The position numbers were made by a program, and so were the translations under genes. The notes beneath the pieces are model-generated. The model was not told where the DNA came from. It did not search any database and saw nothing but the letters and a program-made list of their open reading frames with translations. This document shows, one piece after another, positions 35,331 through 43,480 of a DNA stretch of 64,000 nt (positions are counted from its first letter, which is position 1; each line of letters begins with the position of its first letter). Location of the stretch: positions 17,898-81,897 of the forward strand of contig NZ_QKYN01000082.1 of the NCBI RefSeq assembly GCF_003258295.1, written 5' to 3'. The stretch is from Streptacidiphilus pinicola. GTDB taxonomy: Bacteria > Actinomycetota > Actinomycetes > Streptomycetales > Streptomycetaceae.

Positions 35331-35777
35331 ATGAGCGACATCGTCATCTCCGCCCCGACGGAAGCCGACTACCCCCGCTGGCGGGAGCTCTTCACCGGCT
35401 ATGCCGAGTTCTACCACGTGGAACTGACGGAGGAGCGGTTCGCGGAATCCTGGGCCTGGATCCACGACGAGAACCACCCGGTCGAGTGCCTGCTCGCGCG
35501 TGACGCTGACGGAAGGGCCATCGGGCTGGCCCACATCAGCCCGGACCACTCGCCGCTGCGTGGCACCCGCGGTTTCCTGCACGATCTCTTCGTCGACCCC
35601 GGGCACCGCGGCGGCGGCACGGTCGACGCGATCCTCGCCGAGCTCCGCCGGCTCGGCCGCGTGCGTGGCTGGTACCAGATCCGCTGGAACACGGCGGACG
35701 ACAACTACCGCGCTCGCTCCGCCTACGACCGCAACGGCGAGAAGACGGAGTTCCTGCTCTACGTCATGCCGTGCTGA
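35331..35777 (+). CDS. GNAT acetyltransferase, small type
   Basis: In this 148-residue protein, PTEADYPRWRELFTGYAEFY is the N-terminal segment. HDLFVDPGHRGGGTVDAILA is the acetyl-CoA motif, with R-G-G-G in place of the more usual R/Q-x-x-G-x-G/A. WNTADDNYRARSAYDRNGEK carries the conserved Asn-x-x-A-x-x-x-Y-x-x. It is encoded 12 bp behind another GNAT and both read rightward. Members of this group acetylate polyamines, antibiotics or amino acids; none can be chosen here. Confidence 0.85.
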   Translation: MSDIVISAPTEADYPRWRELFTGYAEFYHVELTEERFAESWAWIHDENHPVECLLARDADGRAIGLAHISPDHSPLRGTRGFLHDLFVDPGHRGGGTVDAILAELRRLGRVRGWYQIRWNTADDNYRARSAYDRNGEKTEFLLYVMPC

Positions 35778-35785
35778 GCTCGGCT

Positions 35786-35827
35786 GACAAGCTGTCGCCC
35801 TGCCCTCGGATCGCCAGACAAGCTGTC
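35786..35827. promoter_or_regulatory. Tandem GACAAGCTGTC sites before the class III aminotransferase
   Basis: GACAAGCTGTC (a GACA-N3-TGTC palindrome) occurs at 35786-35796 and 35817-35827, 31 bp apart or about three helical turns. Both lie upstream of the -10 at 35853. They may bind a dimeric regulator; the nearest candidate is the GntR protein encoded downstream. Confidence 0.55.
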
Positions 35828-35852
35828 CGTTCCGGGGGCGACAGGCGGAAAA

Positions 35853-35858
35853 TACGCT
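35853..35858 (+). promoter_or_regulatory. Leaderless -10 box (TACGCT) of the class III aminotransferase
   Basis: TACGCT ends 7 nt before ATG 35866; no ribosome site is present. Confidence 0.5.
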
Positions 35859-35865
35859 GGCGCGC

Positions 35866-37221
35866 ATGACGATCTCCCCAAACCCGGCACTCGGCCAGGC
35901 GGTCAAGGCTGCCGACCGTGCCCACGTCTTCCACTCGTGGTCCGCGCAGTCCCTGATCGACCCCCTCGCCGTGGCCGGGGCCGAGGGGTCGTACTTCTGG
36001 GACTTCGAGGGCAAGCGCTACCTCGACTTCTCCTCGCAGCTGGTGAACACCAACATCGGCCACCAGCACCCCAAGGTCGTCGCCGCGATCCAGGAGCAGG
36101 CCGCCAAGCTCTGCACCTTCGCGCCGGCCTTCGCCATCGAGTCCCGCTCCGAGGCGGCCCGCCTGATCGCGGAGCGCACCCCGGGCGACCTCGACAAGAT
36201 CTTCTTCACCAACGGCGGCGCCGAGGCCAACGAGAACGCCATCCGCATGGCGCGGCTGCACACCGGCCGCCAGAAGGTGCTCTCCACCTACCGCTCGTAC
36301 CACGGCGCCACGGCCAACGCGATCGCGCTGACCGGCGACCCGCGTCGCTGGCCGAACGAGACCGGCGTCTCCGGCGTCGTGCACTTCTGGGGCCCGTACC
36401 CGTACCGCTCCAACTTCCACGCCGAGAACGAGGCGCAGGAGTGCGAGCGCGCGCTGGCGCACCTGGAGGACACGATCGCGTTCGAGGGTCCGCAGACCGT
36501 CGCCGCCATCATCCTGGAGACCGTCGTCGGCACCGCCGGCATCCTGATCCCGCCGACCGGCTACCTCGCGGGCGTCCGCGAGATCTGCGACCGCTACGGG
36601 ATCGTCTTCATCCTGGACGAGGTCATGGCCGGTTTCGGCCGCACCGGCGAGTGGTTCGCCGCCGACCACTGGGGCGTCACCCCGGACCTGCTGACCTTCG
36701 CCAAGGGCGTCAACTCCGGCTACGTCCCGCTGGGCGGCGTCGCGATCAGCGGCGAGATCGCCGCGACCTTCGCCGAGCGCCCCTTCCCGGGCGGCCTGAC
36801 CTACTCGGGCCACCCGCTGGCCTGCGCCTCCGCCGTGGCGACGATCAACGCCATGGCCGAGGAGGGCATCGTCGAGAACGCCAAGCACGTCGGCGAGACC
36901 GTGATCGGCCCCGAGCTGCGCGCGATGGCCGAGCGGCACCCGTCCATCGGCGAGGTCCGCGGCCTCGGTGTCTTCTGGGCCGTCGAGCTGGTGAAGAACC
37001 GCGAGACGCGCGAGCCGCTCACCCCCTACAACGCGGCCGGCGCCGCCAACGCGCCGATGGCCGAGCTGGCGGCGGAGTGCAAGAAGCGTGGCCTGTGGCC
37101 GTTCACCAACATGAACCGCTTCCACGTCGTGCCGCCGTGCAACGTCACCGAGGCCGAGGCCAAGGAGGGCCTGGCCGTCCTCGACGAGGTGCTGACCCTC
37201 ACCGACCGGCACACCGCCTGA
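35866..37221 (+). CDS. Class III omega-aminotransferase (GABA/taurine/polyamine type)
   Basis: The 451-residue PLP enzyme has the class III order: FFTNGGAEANENAIRMARLH (phosphate-binding), SYHGATANAIALTGD (ring-stacking Tyr/His), IFILDEVMAGFGRTGEWFA (Asp to the PLP nitrogen) and LTFAKGVNSGYVPLGG with Schiff-base Lys280. Such enzymes move terminal amino groups of taurine, GABA, beta-alanine or putrescine to pyruvate or 2-oxoglutarate. Tandem palindromes before it and a FadR-type GntR gene behind it suggest an inducible catabolic unit. No dehydrogenase for the aldehyde product is adjacent, so the pathway is unresolved. Confidence 0.9.
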   Translation: MTISPNPALGQAVKAADRAHVFHSWSAQSLIDPLAVAGAEGSYFWDFEGKRYLDFSSQLVNTNIGHQHPKVVAAIQEQAAKLCTFAPAFAIESRSEAARLIAERTPGDLDKIFFTNGGAEANENAIRMARLHTGRQKVLSTYRSYHGATANAIALTGDPRRWPNETGVSGVVHFWGPYPYRSNFHAENEAQECERALAHLEDTIAFEGPQTVAAIILETVVGTAGILIPPTGYLAGVREICDRYGIVFILDEVMAGFGRTGEWFAADHWGVTPDLLTFAKGVNSGYVPLGGVAISGEIAATFAERPFPGGLTYSGHPLACASAVATINAMAEEGIVENAKHVGETVIGPELRAMAERHPSIGEVRGLGVFWAVELVKNRETREPLTPYNAAGAANAPMAELAAECKKRGLWPFTNMNRFHVVPPCNVTEAEAKEGLAVLDEVLTLTDRHTA

Positions 37222-37262
37222 GGTCCCGCCAGAGGCCTTCGGCCGTGACCGGCCCGTGATTT

Positions 37263-37272
37263 GGTCTATACC
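37263..37272. promoter_or_regulatory. dre/GntR-type site GGTCTATACC
   Basis: The core GGTCTATACC matches the DasR-responsive element core GGTCTAGACC in nine of ten bases, and also fits FadR-type GntR sites (GT..AC). It lies between the aminotransferase stop and the GntR gene. Confidence 0.4.
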
Positions 37273-37277
37273 TTATC

Positions 37278-37313
37278 GGCCCCGCGCCCCCACCGAACGG
37301 GGGGTGCGGGGCC
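37278..37313 (+). terminator. Terminator of the aminotransferase gene
   Basis: GGCCCCGC and CCCCC pair with GGGGG and GCGGGGCC around a 7-nt loop, with one unpaired base on the left arm and two on the right. TT follows. Confidence 0.75.
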
Positions 37314-37390
37314 TTACCATTGGGGGGCCCTGACCGGCAGTATGCGGAGGAACACGCACAGGTCGGGACGGATCACGACCAACCCAGACG

Positions 37391-37414
37391 ACCACGACCA
37401 CGACCACGACCACG
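37391..37414. repeat. Short tandem repeat (ACCACG)x4
   Basis: Four perfect 6-bp units lie in the leader of the GntR gene, 31 bp before its start codon. Possibly slippage-prone; no role is known. Confidence 0.8.
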
Positions 37415-37444
37415 ATGCGACGGACCGGAGCGGAGGAAAGCGCC

Positions 37445-38218
37445 ATGCCGTTCGGCCTCGGCTCCACCGGCCGCCGATCCACCGGGTCCCCGGTCGTCCA
37501 GCGCAGCTCCCTGCGGGAACAGGTCGCCGGCGCGATGCGGGACGAGCTGATGGCGGGCCGCCTCGCCGCCGGCCGCCACTTCACCGTCAAGGAGATCGCC
37601 GAGCTCTACGGCGTCTCCGCGACCCCGGTCCGCGAGGCGCTGGTCGACCTCGCCGCCCAGGGCATGCTCGTCGTCGAGCCCGGTCGCGGCTTCGCCGTGC
37701 CGCGCTTCACCTGGGACGACTTCGTCGACATCGTCGAGGCCCGCTCGCTGGTCATCGACGGCATCTTCCGCCGCCTCTCCGGCCGCCTCTCCGCGCTCGA
37801 CCCGGCGGCCCTGGCCTCCCTGCGCCGCCGCGCCGACGCCGCGGTCAGCGCCGCCCGCGCGGGCCGGCTGGACGTGCTCGTCGGCTGCGACCGCCGCTTC
37901 TGGGCCGAGCTCGGCGCGTTCGCCGGCAACCGCCGCATCGCCGACTACCTGGACTGGCTCCGGGTCCAGTACTGGATCTTCGCCGCGGGCTACCTGCGCG
38001 GCCGCGAGGACGTGGCGGACTTCTGCTGGTCCCGCCACCTGGAGCTGGTCGACCTCATCGAGACCGGTGACCAGTCCGGCGTCCACGCCATGCTCCTCGG
38101 CTACAACCAGGAGTCCCTGCGGCAGATGTCCGCCCTGTGCGGACGCCCGCTCCCGACCGAGCTCTCGCAGGTCCCGGGCCAGCGTGAACCCGACCCGCTG
38201 CCTGGGACGACCCAGTAG
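37445..38218 (+). CDS. GntR-family transcriptional regulator (FadR/FCD subfamily)
   Basis: The 257-residue regulator has a winged helix at about 20-85 (REQVAGAMRDELMAGRLAAG, VKEIAELYGVSATPVREALV) and an all-helical C-terminal ligand domain starting IVEARSLVIDGIFRRLSGRL. The FCD metal-binding His positions are partly recognisable (FCWSRHLELVDLI). Such regulators repress catabolic genes and let go on binding an acid metabolite. ATG 37445 is chosen over ATG 37415 because GGAGGAAAG precedes it. The likely target is the aminotransferase upstream and the gene itself. Confidence 0.9.
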   Translation: MPFGLGSTGRRSTGSPVVQRSSLREQVAGAMRDELMAGRLAAGRHFTVKEIAELYGVSATPVREALVDLAAQGMLVVEPGRGFAVPRFTWDDFVDIVEARSLVIDGIFRRLSGRLSALDPAALASLRRRADAAVSAARAGRLDVLVGCDRRFWAELGAFAGNRRIADYLDWLRVQYWIFAAGYLRGREDVADFCWSRHLELVDLIETGDQSGVHAMLLGYNQESLRQMSALCGRPLPTELSQVPGQREPDPLPGTTQ

Positions 38219-38268
38219 GGTGGACCACCCGGAGCACCACCGCACCCACCCCTGGACTGGAGAGAGTC

Positions 38269-38916
38269 TTGGCTTGTGACATCTGGCTCGTCCCCCTGGT
38301 CGACCTGCTGGTGCTCAGCCCGGACAACCCCTTCGCCGAGGACCTGGCGATCTACAACGCCTCACTGAACGCGGCGGGTCTGCCGCAGCTCCCGGTCTTC
38401 CCGTACATGCCCGGCCTCAGTGGTGACGTGGAGCCGGTCGCGGCCTTCGACTACGACTCGCTGCACTTCCTGCGCCGCGCCTACCTGCTGCAGCTGACCG
38501 GCCTGGACGTCACGCCGGTCGACGAGCTCGGCGGCGACTACGAGCAGCTGCTGGAGATGTTCGAGGCCACCGCCGAGCAGAGCCACCTGGTCTGGCACTT
38601 CGACCATGCCGGCGCGTACGTCCCGCTGGACTTCGAGCTGCCCGTCGTCGACGACGCGCTGCTGGCCACCGGCGGCCCGCTGGGCTCGGTCCAGCGCCTG
38701 CTCAAGGAGCTGGAGGCGGTGGCCCCGCACATCGGGATCGACTACCAGCTGCCCCCGGTCCCGGTCCGCCCGGTCGCCCCGACCACCCTGGAGGGCCCGG
38801 CCTACCCGCCGCCGGGCCACGAGGGCCCGTACGCCCGCGAGCGCCACGCCTGGATCGGCCTCTACGCCGCCGCGACCCGCGCGCTCGCCCAGGGCTCGAT
38901 GATCGTCTTCGCCTGA
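38269..38916 (+). CDS. Conserved hypothetical protein
   Basis: The 215-residue protein starts at TTG 38269 behind GGAGAGAG. It opens ACDIWLVPLVDLLVLSPDNP and contains SHLVWHFDHAGAYVPLDFE and PPPGHEGPYARERHAWIGLY. It is Pro- and acid-rich with no signal peptide, membrane segment or cofactor motif that I recognise. Similar proteins occur in Streptomyces, to my memory, without a known role. It lies 50 bp behind the GntR gene and may be co-transcribed. A hairpin follows its stop. Confidence 0.65.
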   Translation: MACDIWLVPLVDLLVLSPDNPFAEDLAIYNASLNAAGLPQLPVFPYMPGLSGDVEPVAAFDYDSLHFLRRAYLLQLTGLDVTPVDELGGDYEQLLEMFEATAEQSHLVWHFDHAGAYVPLDFELPVVDDALLATGGPLGSVQRLLKELEAVAPHIGIDYQLPPVPVRPVAPTTLEGPAYPPPGHEGPYARERHAWIGLYAAATRALAQGSMIVFA

Positions 38917-38941
38917 CCGGGCGCCCGCCCGAGCGAACGTC

Positions 38942-38972
38942 GAGGGGCGCGGTGAGTCTCCCCGCGCCCCTC
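38942..38972. terminator. Bidirectional terminator hairpin
   Basis: GAGGGGCGCGG pairs perfectly with CCGCGCCCCTC around a 9-nt loop, between converging stops at 38916 and 38990. Confidence 0.82.
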
Positions 38973-38989
38973 ATCGCCTCGAGCCGGTC

Positions 38990-41900
38990 TCAGTAGAGCG
39001 CCGAGAAGCTGTTCCAGCCCCCACTGATCCGGCTCCGACCGGCGAAGCCGCCCCGGCCGTCGCCGCGGTACAGCCAGAGCACACCCGACGGGTCGCGGGC
39101 GACGAAGTCGTTGCGTCCGTCCCCGTTGAGGTCGCCGACCCCGACCAGGGCGTTGTAGATCCAGTACCCCGAGCCCAGGAACGTCCGGGCGCCGAAGCCG
39201 CCGTGGCCGTTGCCGAGATAGCGCCAGAGGTAGCCCTTGCCGTCCACGGCCAGCAGATCGCCCACGCCGTCGCCGTTCAGGTCACCGACGCCGACGATCT
39301 TCGTGTAGGCGTTCCACCCGCCCCCGAGCCGCACCCGCGAGGCGAAGCCGCCGTGGCCGTTCCCGGCGTAGAACCAGAGCACGCCGGAGTTGTCGCGAGC
39401 GACGAGGTCGTCGTGGCCGTCGTGGTTCAGGTCACCGACGGAGACCAGCTGGTTGTAGATGGTCCAGCCGCGACCGATGGTGATCGGCCTGGCCGCGGCC
39501 GGGTTGTTGACGTTCGGCAGGCCGGAGAAGTAGCCGAGCGTGCCGTTGCTCATCCGCACCAGCAGGTCGTTCTGGCCGTCGCCGTTCAGGTCGCCGAACG
39601 GGATCAGCGCGTTGACGGTCCCGTAGTTCGCGGCGAGGCGGGAAGAGATGGCCATGCCCTGGGTGAACAGGCCGCCCTTGCCGTCGCCCTCGTAGACCAG
39701 GCTGTCCCCGGCGGCGTTCTGCCGGGTGTCCGCGCCGACCCGGGCGAAGAGACTCGGCTGCCCGTCGTCGTTGAAGGAGTGGAACGTCTGCACGCCCTGC
39801 TGGACCAGCACCGACGCGGTGGCCCCGACGACCGGTGTCGCCGGCGCGGTCGGGTCGTCCGCCGGGGTGGCCCACAGCTGCAGGGTGTACCAGCCGTCCA
39901 GGGGCTTCGCGCCGGAGTCGGTGTACCCGTTCCACGTCGTCTCGTAAAGAGCCGGCGTCGGTCCACCGGTCAGCACGCGTACCTGCTGACCGGTGCCGGC
40001 GCGCCGGATGACGAGGTGCCAGGACGCCACCGGACGGCTCAGCATGCCGCCGATCTGCAGGTTCGCTCCGGGCTCGGTCACCTGCATCGACGTGCCCACG
40101 CCGCCGCTGACCGCCGAGGCGGGCACGCCCGGGGTCAGCACGTGGACGACATTGGCCGAGTCCGCGTAAGCGACGTCGCCGCTGGTGCGGTCGACGGTCC
40201 AGGTCAGGTGCCGGTCGTCGCCGCTCGGACCGCTCGCCGGGAAGGTGGCCAGGGTGGTCGTCGCCCCGACGCTGTCGGTGTGCAGGTCCGTCAGCTGCAG
40301 CCGGCCTGACGCGGCGTCGTGCCGCACCACGTAGCCGTCGCCGAGCAGCACCGGGCCCGCCGGGACGGAGATCCCGGCGTTGGTGCTCAGGTCGTAGACA
40401 CCGGCCGGTCCGGCGCTGCCGCAGCTCCAGTAGAGCCAGTGCTGCGCCACCTGGATCTCGCTCGGTGCGCAGGACGCACCGGTGTTGACGGTCCGCTTCA
40501 GCGGCGTCGCGTAGAACTGGCTCTCCAGACCGAAAGCCTGGATCCTGCCCGGCCCGGCCGTGCGCCACAGGGTGCCCTGCCACAGCGCCGCACCGGCGAC
40601 CGGCACCGTCTGCGAGCTGACCATGTTCTGCCCGGGGTCCCAGATGTACTGCGTGCCACCGGAGTTCACGATCTCGAACTCGGCGTCCGCGTCGACGATG
40701 GTGGCGCCCGCGCCGAAGCCGTGCTGCAGGCCGCCCGCGTTGGCGACGCCCGCAGGTGTCACCGACGAATACCCGTAGAAGCTGCCGTCGACGATGCGCA
40801 CACAGCTCGCGTCCACTGCGCACGGGCCGGGAGCGGTGGCCAGGAAGCCGTTCTGGGCGGGGCCGGTGCCGAAGGTGGAACTGTCGGCGGACTTCGCGGC
40901 CAGCGGCGTGGTGCTCAGGTCGAACCTGGTGGTGCCGCCCAACTGGGGCACGCTCAGGACCTGGCGAACCTGGCCGTAGTCCATGCTCAGCGTCGCGGTC
41001 GTCGCGGACGGGGGCGGCAGCGTCCGTAGGGCGGCGGTGGCCAACGTGCCGTCGGCCGCGTCGGAGAAGCGCTGCACCGCCTGGCTCGTTCCCGTGCCGC
41101 CCACGGTGAGAATCCCCGCCGGTCCCGGGATCAGGGAGTCGAACTGCAACCCGGAGGTCACCGCCGGATCGATCCGGGTCGGCGCGCCTCCACCCACCAG
41201 CGGCACCGAATAGAGCTCCACCGGTGCGCCGTAGGTGGTGGTGTTGGTGAACAGCAGCTGCCCGCCGGCGATCCCGCCGGCCACGTTGGTGCCGGGCAGA
41301 GTGAAGCTCGTCGTCGTCGCGGTGGTCGCCGTCCCCGCGAGGATGTCGGAGACCTTCAGCGACGTCAGGGTGTTCGTCGTGCTGCCGTTGACGAAGCTGT
41401 ACAGGTAGCCGTTCGAGAGCCGGCCGCCCCCCGGGAACGCCGCCGGCACCTCCACGGCCTTGCCGGTGCCGAGATCGACCAGGAAGGAGCGGGCCGGGCC
41501 GGTGGTGCCGGGCTTGGGAGCGGCCGTGATCGCGGCGATCGAGCCGGAGCTCGCGTCCAGGGACGGCGCGGTGAACGTGTACGAGGACGCGTCGGGCAGC
41601 CCCGAGAGCGTGAGTTCGGAGGTCGTGCCGTCCGCGTTCAGCTGGAGCAGATGCGGCCCGTCGGTCTCGTGGGCCAGCAGGCGAGTGCCGTTGACCCCGA
41701 CGACACCGAAGACACCGGTCGGCAGCGAGTAGGTGGTCCAGCTGTCGCCGGCCGGATCCCCGACGGTCAGCTTGACCGTGGTCGTCCCGGCGGCCGTGGG
41801 AGTCCAGTAGGCGAACATGTCGCCGCCGGCGGCCTCGGGCCGGTAGTACGGGCGGGAGTTGAAGGTCACCCCGTCCAGCTGCGCCACGTGCGTGTCGGCA

Positions 41901-42148
41901 CCGCTGGCGTAGTCCGTCCAGGTGTAGCCCGGCAATCCCTGCTCCTGGTGCAGGAAGCCCGTCGCGCCGGTGCCCCAGACGGTGTCCGCGCGGTAGGCGC
42001 CCACCGCGGGAGCCGGAAGCGTCGCCACCTCCTGCGGGGTACCCGACGCCGTCGCCCCCGCCGCCTGCGCCGTGCCCGGGAGGCCCGCTATCGCGGCCGC
42101 CACCACAAGCGGCGCCAGGGCACCCGCCATCCTTCGTCTTGCTGACAT
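38990..42148 (-). CDS. Large secreted protein with C-terminal FG-GAP/VCBS repeats
   Basis: The 1052-residue exoprotein starts at ATG 42148 behind a GGGGGCGG site. The signal peptide ends near AQAA (about residue 31). Residues 32-700 are beta-rich and Gly/Thr/Ser-rich, probably beta-propellers, with scattered Cys pairs. From about 830 there are four FG-GAP blades with calcium-binding loops: GDLNGDGQNDLLVR, GDLNHDGHDDLVAR, GDLNGDGVGDLLAV and GDLNGDGRNDFVAR. A segment with RRAGTGQQVRVLTGG resembles the FlgD-like Ig fold found in similar streptomycete proteins. It has no catalytic triad; adhesion or polymer binding is likely. Confidence 0.78.
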   Translation of the reverse strand: MSARRRMAGALAPLVVAAAIAGLPGTAQAAGATASGTPQEVATLPAPAVGAYRADTVWGTGATGFLHQEQGLPGYTWTDYASGADTHVAQLDGVTFNSRPYYRPEAAGGDMFAYWTPTAAGTTTVKLTVGDPAGDSWTTYSLPTGVFGVVGVNGTRLLAHETDGPHLLQLNADGTTSELTLSGLPDASSYTFTAPSLDASSGSIAAITAAPKPGTTGPARSFLVDLGTGKAVEVPAAFPGGGRLSNGYLYSFVNGSTTNTLTSLKVSDILAGTATTATTTSFTLPGTNVAGGIAGGQLLFTNTTTYGAPVELYSVPLVGGGAPTRIDPAVTSGLQFDSLIPGPAGILTVGGTGTSQAVQRFSDAADGTLATAALRTLPPPSATTATLSMDYGQVRQVLSVPQLGGTTRFDLSTTPLAAKSADSSTFGTGPAQNGFLATAPGPCAVDASCVRIVDGSFYGYSSVTPAGVANAGGLQHGFGAGATIVDADAEFEIVNSGGTQYIWDPGQNMVSSQTVPVAGAALWQGTLWRTAGPGRIQAFGLESQFYATPLKRTVNTGASCAPSEIQVAQHWLYWSCGSAGPAGVYDLSTNAGISVPAGPVLLGDGYVVRHDAASGRLQLTDLHTDSVGATTTLATFPASGPSGDDRHLTWTVDRTSGDVAYADSANVVHVLTPGVPASAVSGGVGTSMQVTEPGANLQIGGMLSRPVASWHLVIRRAGTGQQVRVLTGGPTPALYETTWNGYTDSGAKPLDGWYTLQLWATPADDPTAPATPVVGATASVLVQQGVQTFHSFNDDGQPSLFARVGADTRQNAAGDSLVYEGDGKGGLFTQGMAISSRLAANYGTVNALIPFGDLNGDGQNDLLVRMSNGTLGYFSGLPNVNNPAAARPITIGRGWTIYNQLVSVGDLNHDGHDDLVARDNSGVLWFYAGNGHGGFASRVRLGGGWNAYTKIVGVGDLNGDGVGDLLAVDGKGYLWRYLGNGHGGFGARTFLGSGYWIYNALVGVGDLNGDGRNDFVARDPSGVLWLYRGDGRGGFAGRSRISGGWNSFSALY

Positions 42149-42370
42149 GAACCGCCCCCAGCTCAAAGCTTGAGAAGATCAAGAAGAATCGTCGGCTCCG
42201 GGCGCGACCGGGCGGTGATCCACTCTGCTCTCCCAGGTCGCGCTCGCGCGGAGCGGACGGAGCCTAGCAATCGGTACGGGGCGATCAACAGAGCACCCCC
42301 GGAGGAGAACAGCCAGGTCCGGGGGTGTGTCTGGGTTTGGGCGCGAATGGGCGTCACGCGCTCGGCGCGC

Positions 42371-43165
42371 TCAGCGCAGCGGGGACTCCGGCGGGCGCTG
42401 GCGCGGCATGGTCGGGCGGTTGCCGATCGAGGGCAGCACGCGGACCTGCGCGCTCGTGCCGCCCTCGGCGCGCCCGCCCCACACGCCCGCGGCCTGCGTG
42501 GGCAGCTGGCTCATGGAGGCGCGGAACTCCAGCATCCACTCCGAGGTCTCCGTGCGGACCATGTCCGAGACGTCCTCGCAGAAGCGCCGCAGCACGCCCA
42601 GGCAGCGCTCGGCGGCCTCGCTCGCGGTGCCCTCGGTGGGGCCCAGCACCTCGCGGACGCACTCCGAGGCCCAGTCGAACTGGAACGCCTCCAGCCGGCG
42701 CTGCAGCGCCTGCGCAGTGGAGACGTCCCGCATCCAGCCGGAGGTCAGGCCGAAGACGCGGTCGGCCAACAGGCAGCAGCCGGCGAGCAGCAGCAGCACG
42801 TAGCCCCAGTCATGGCCGGCCTTCCAGACGCCGGTCAGGGCGACCAGCGGGAGCACTGCGCCGCCGATACCGAGCAGGGCGGAGAGCACCCGCAGGAACC
42901 GGGCGCCGCGGCGCTTCCAGCGGCGGTCCCGGTGGTACCAGTCGATCGCCTCGAGGGCGCGCTCCTCGGACCAGCGGTAGAGCTCCTCCAGCCGCTCGGC
43001 CGGCTCGCCCCAGTCGCCCAGCGGGAACTGCCGCACGCTCAGATCGCGCCCGGGCTGCGACTTTCGGGGCGCGGGCACGGCCGGAGCGGCTGGGGCTGAC
43101 GTGTCCTCAGCCCCGGGCTCCTTGCCCCAGGGGGTCTCCTCGGGCTGCATCTCCGGCTGGCTCAC
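42371..43165 (-). CDS. SLATT-domain membrane protein
   Basis: The 264-residue protein has a Pro-rich disordered N-terminus (residues 1-50). A helix (LEELYRWSEERALEAIDWYH) leads to two transmembrane segments near residues 90-140 (FLRVLSALLGIGGAVLPLVA and WGYVLLLLAGCCLLADRVFG). A long helical tail follows. This layout is that of the SLATT domain (SMODS and SLOG-associating two-TM effector). In some genomes SLATT proteins form pores in nucleotide-triggered defence; here no cyclase or SLOG partner is nearby, and the gene lies beside purD as in relatives. A housekeeping membrane role is as likely. Confidence 0.8.
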   Translation of the reverse strand: MSQPEMQPEETPWGKEPGAEDTSAPAAPAVPAPRKSQPGRDLSVRQFPLGDWGEPAERLEELYRWSEERALEAIDWYHRDRRWKRRGARFLRVLSALLGIGGAVLPLVALTGVWKAGHDWGYVLLLLAGCCLLADRVFGLTSGWMRDVSTAQALQRRLEAFQFDWASECVREVLGPTEGTASEAAERCLGVLRRFCEDVSDMVRTETSEWMLEFRASMSQLPTQAAGVWGGRAEGGTSAQVRVLPSIGNRPTMPRQRPPESPLR

Positions 43166-43466
43166 CGTGGAACTCCCTGTCCTTCGGCCGGTCCTTCGGC
43201 CTCGCTGGCTTCCAAGAGCTACTTCTTACCGCCAAATGGCTGACCGTGGTGGCGGTTCGAGTCGGATTGTTGTGCGAAAAAGTGAGGGTTTCGCAAGTGG
43301 GCGGCCTTGTCCGGCCCGCTGCGCTCGATTCAAATCTCACCCCTAAGAGTGGGTGCTTTCGGGGAGCCGATCTGACCCGTGGTCGAATCGTTGCCAAATG
43401 TGGCATTCGCCGTGACTGAGGCGGTCCGGCCGGTGGTCCCCGCAAGCCGTCGTTCGGGGCAGGCAC

Positions 43467-43472
43467 TAGGCT
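43467..43472 (+). promoter_or_regulatory. Leaderless -10 box (TAGGCT) of purD
   Basis: TAGGCT ends 8 nt before GTG 43481; no ribosome site is present, which supports this start. Confidence 0.55.
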
Positions 43473-43480
43473 CTAGACCC

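Noticed and set aside
37391..37414. CRISPR-like short repeats
   Set aside because: Four 6-bp tandem units without spacers; a simple microsatellite.
42371..43165. SLATT protein as part of a nucleotide-signalling defence system
   Set aside because: No cyclase, SMODS, SLOG or nuclease gene nearby; neighbours are purD and exoproteins, and the location looks conserved.
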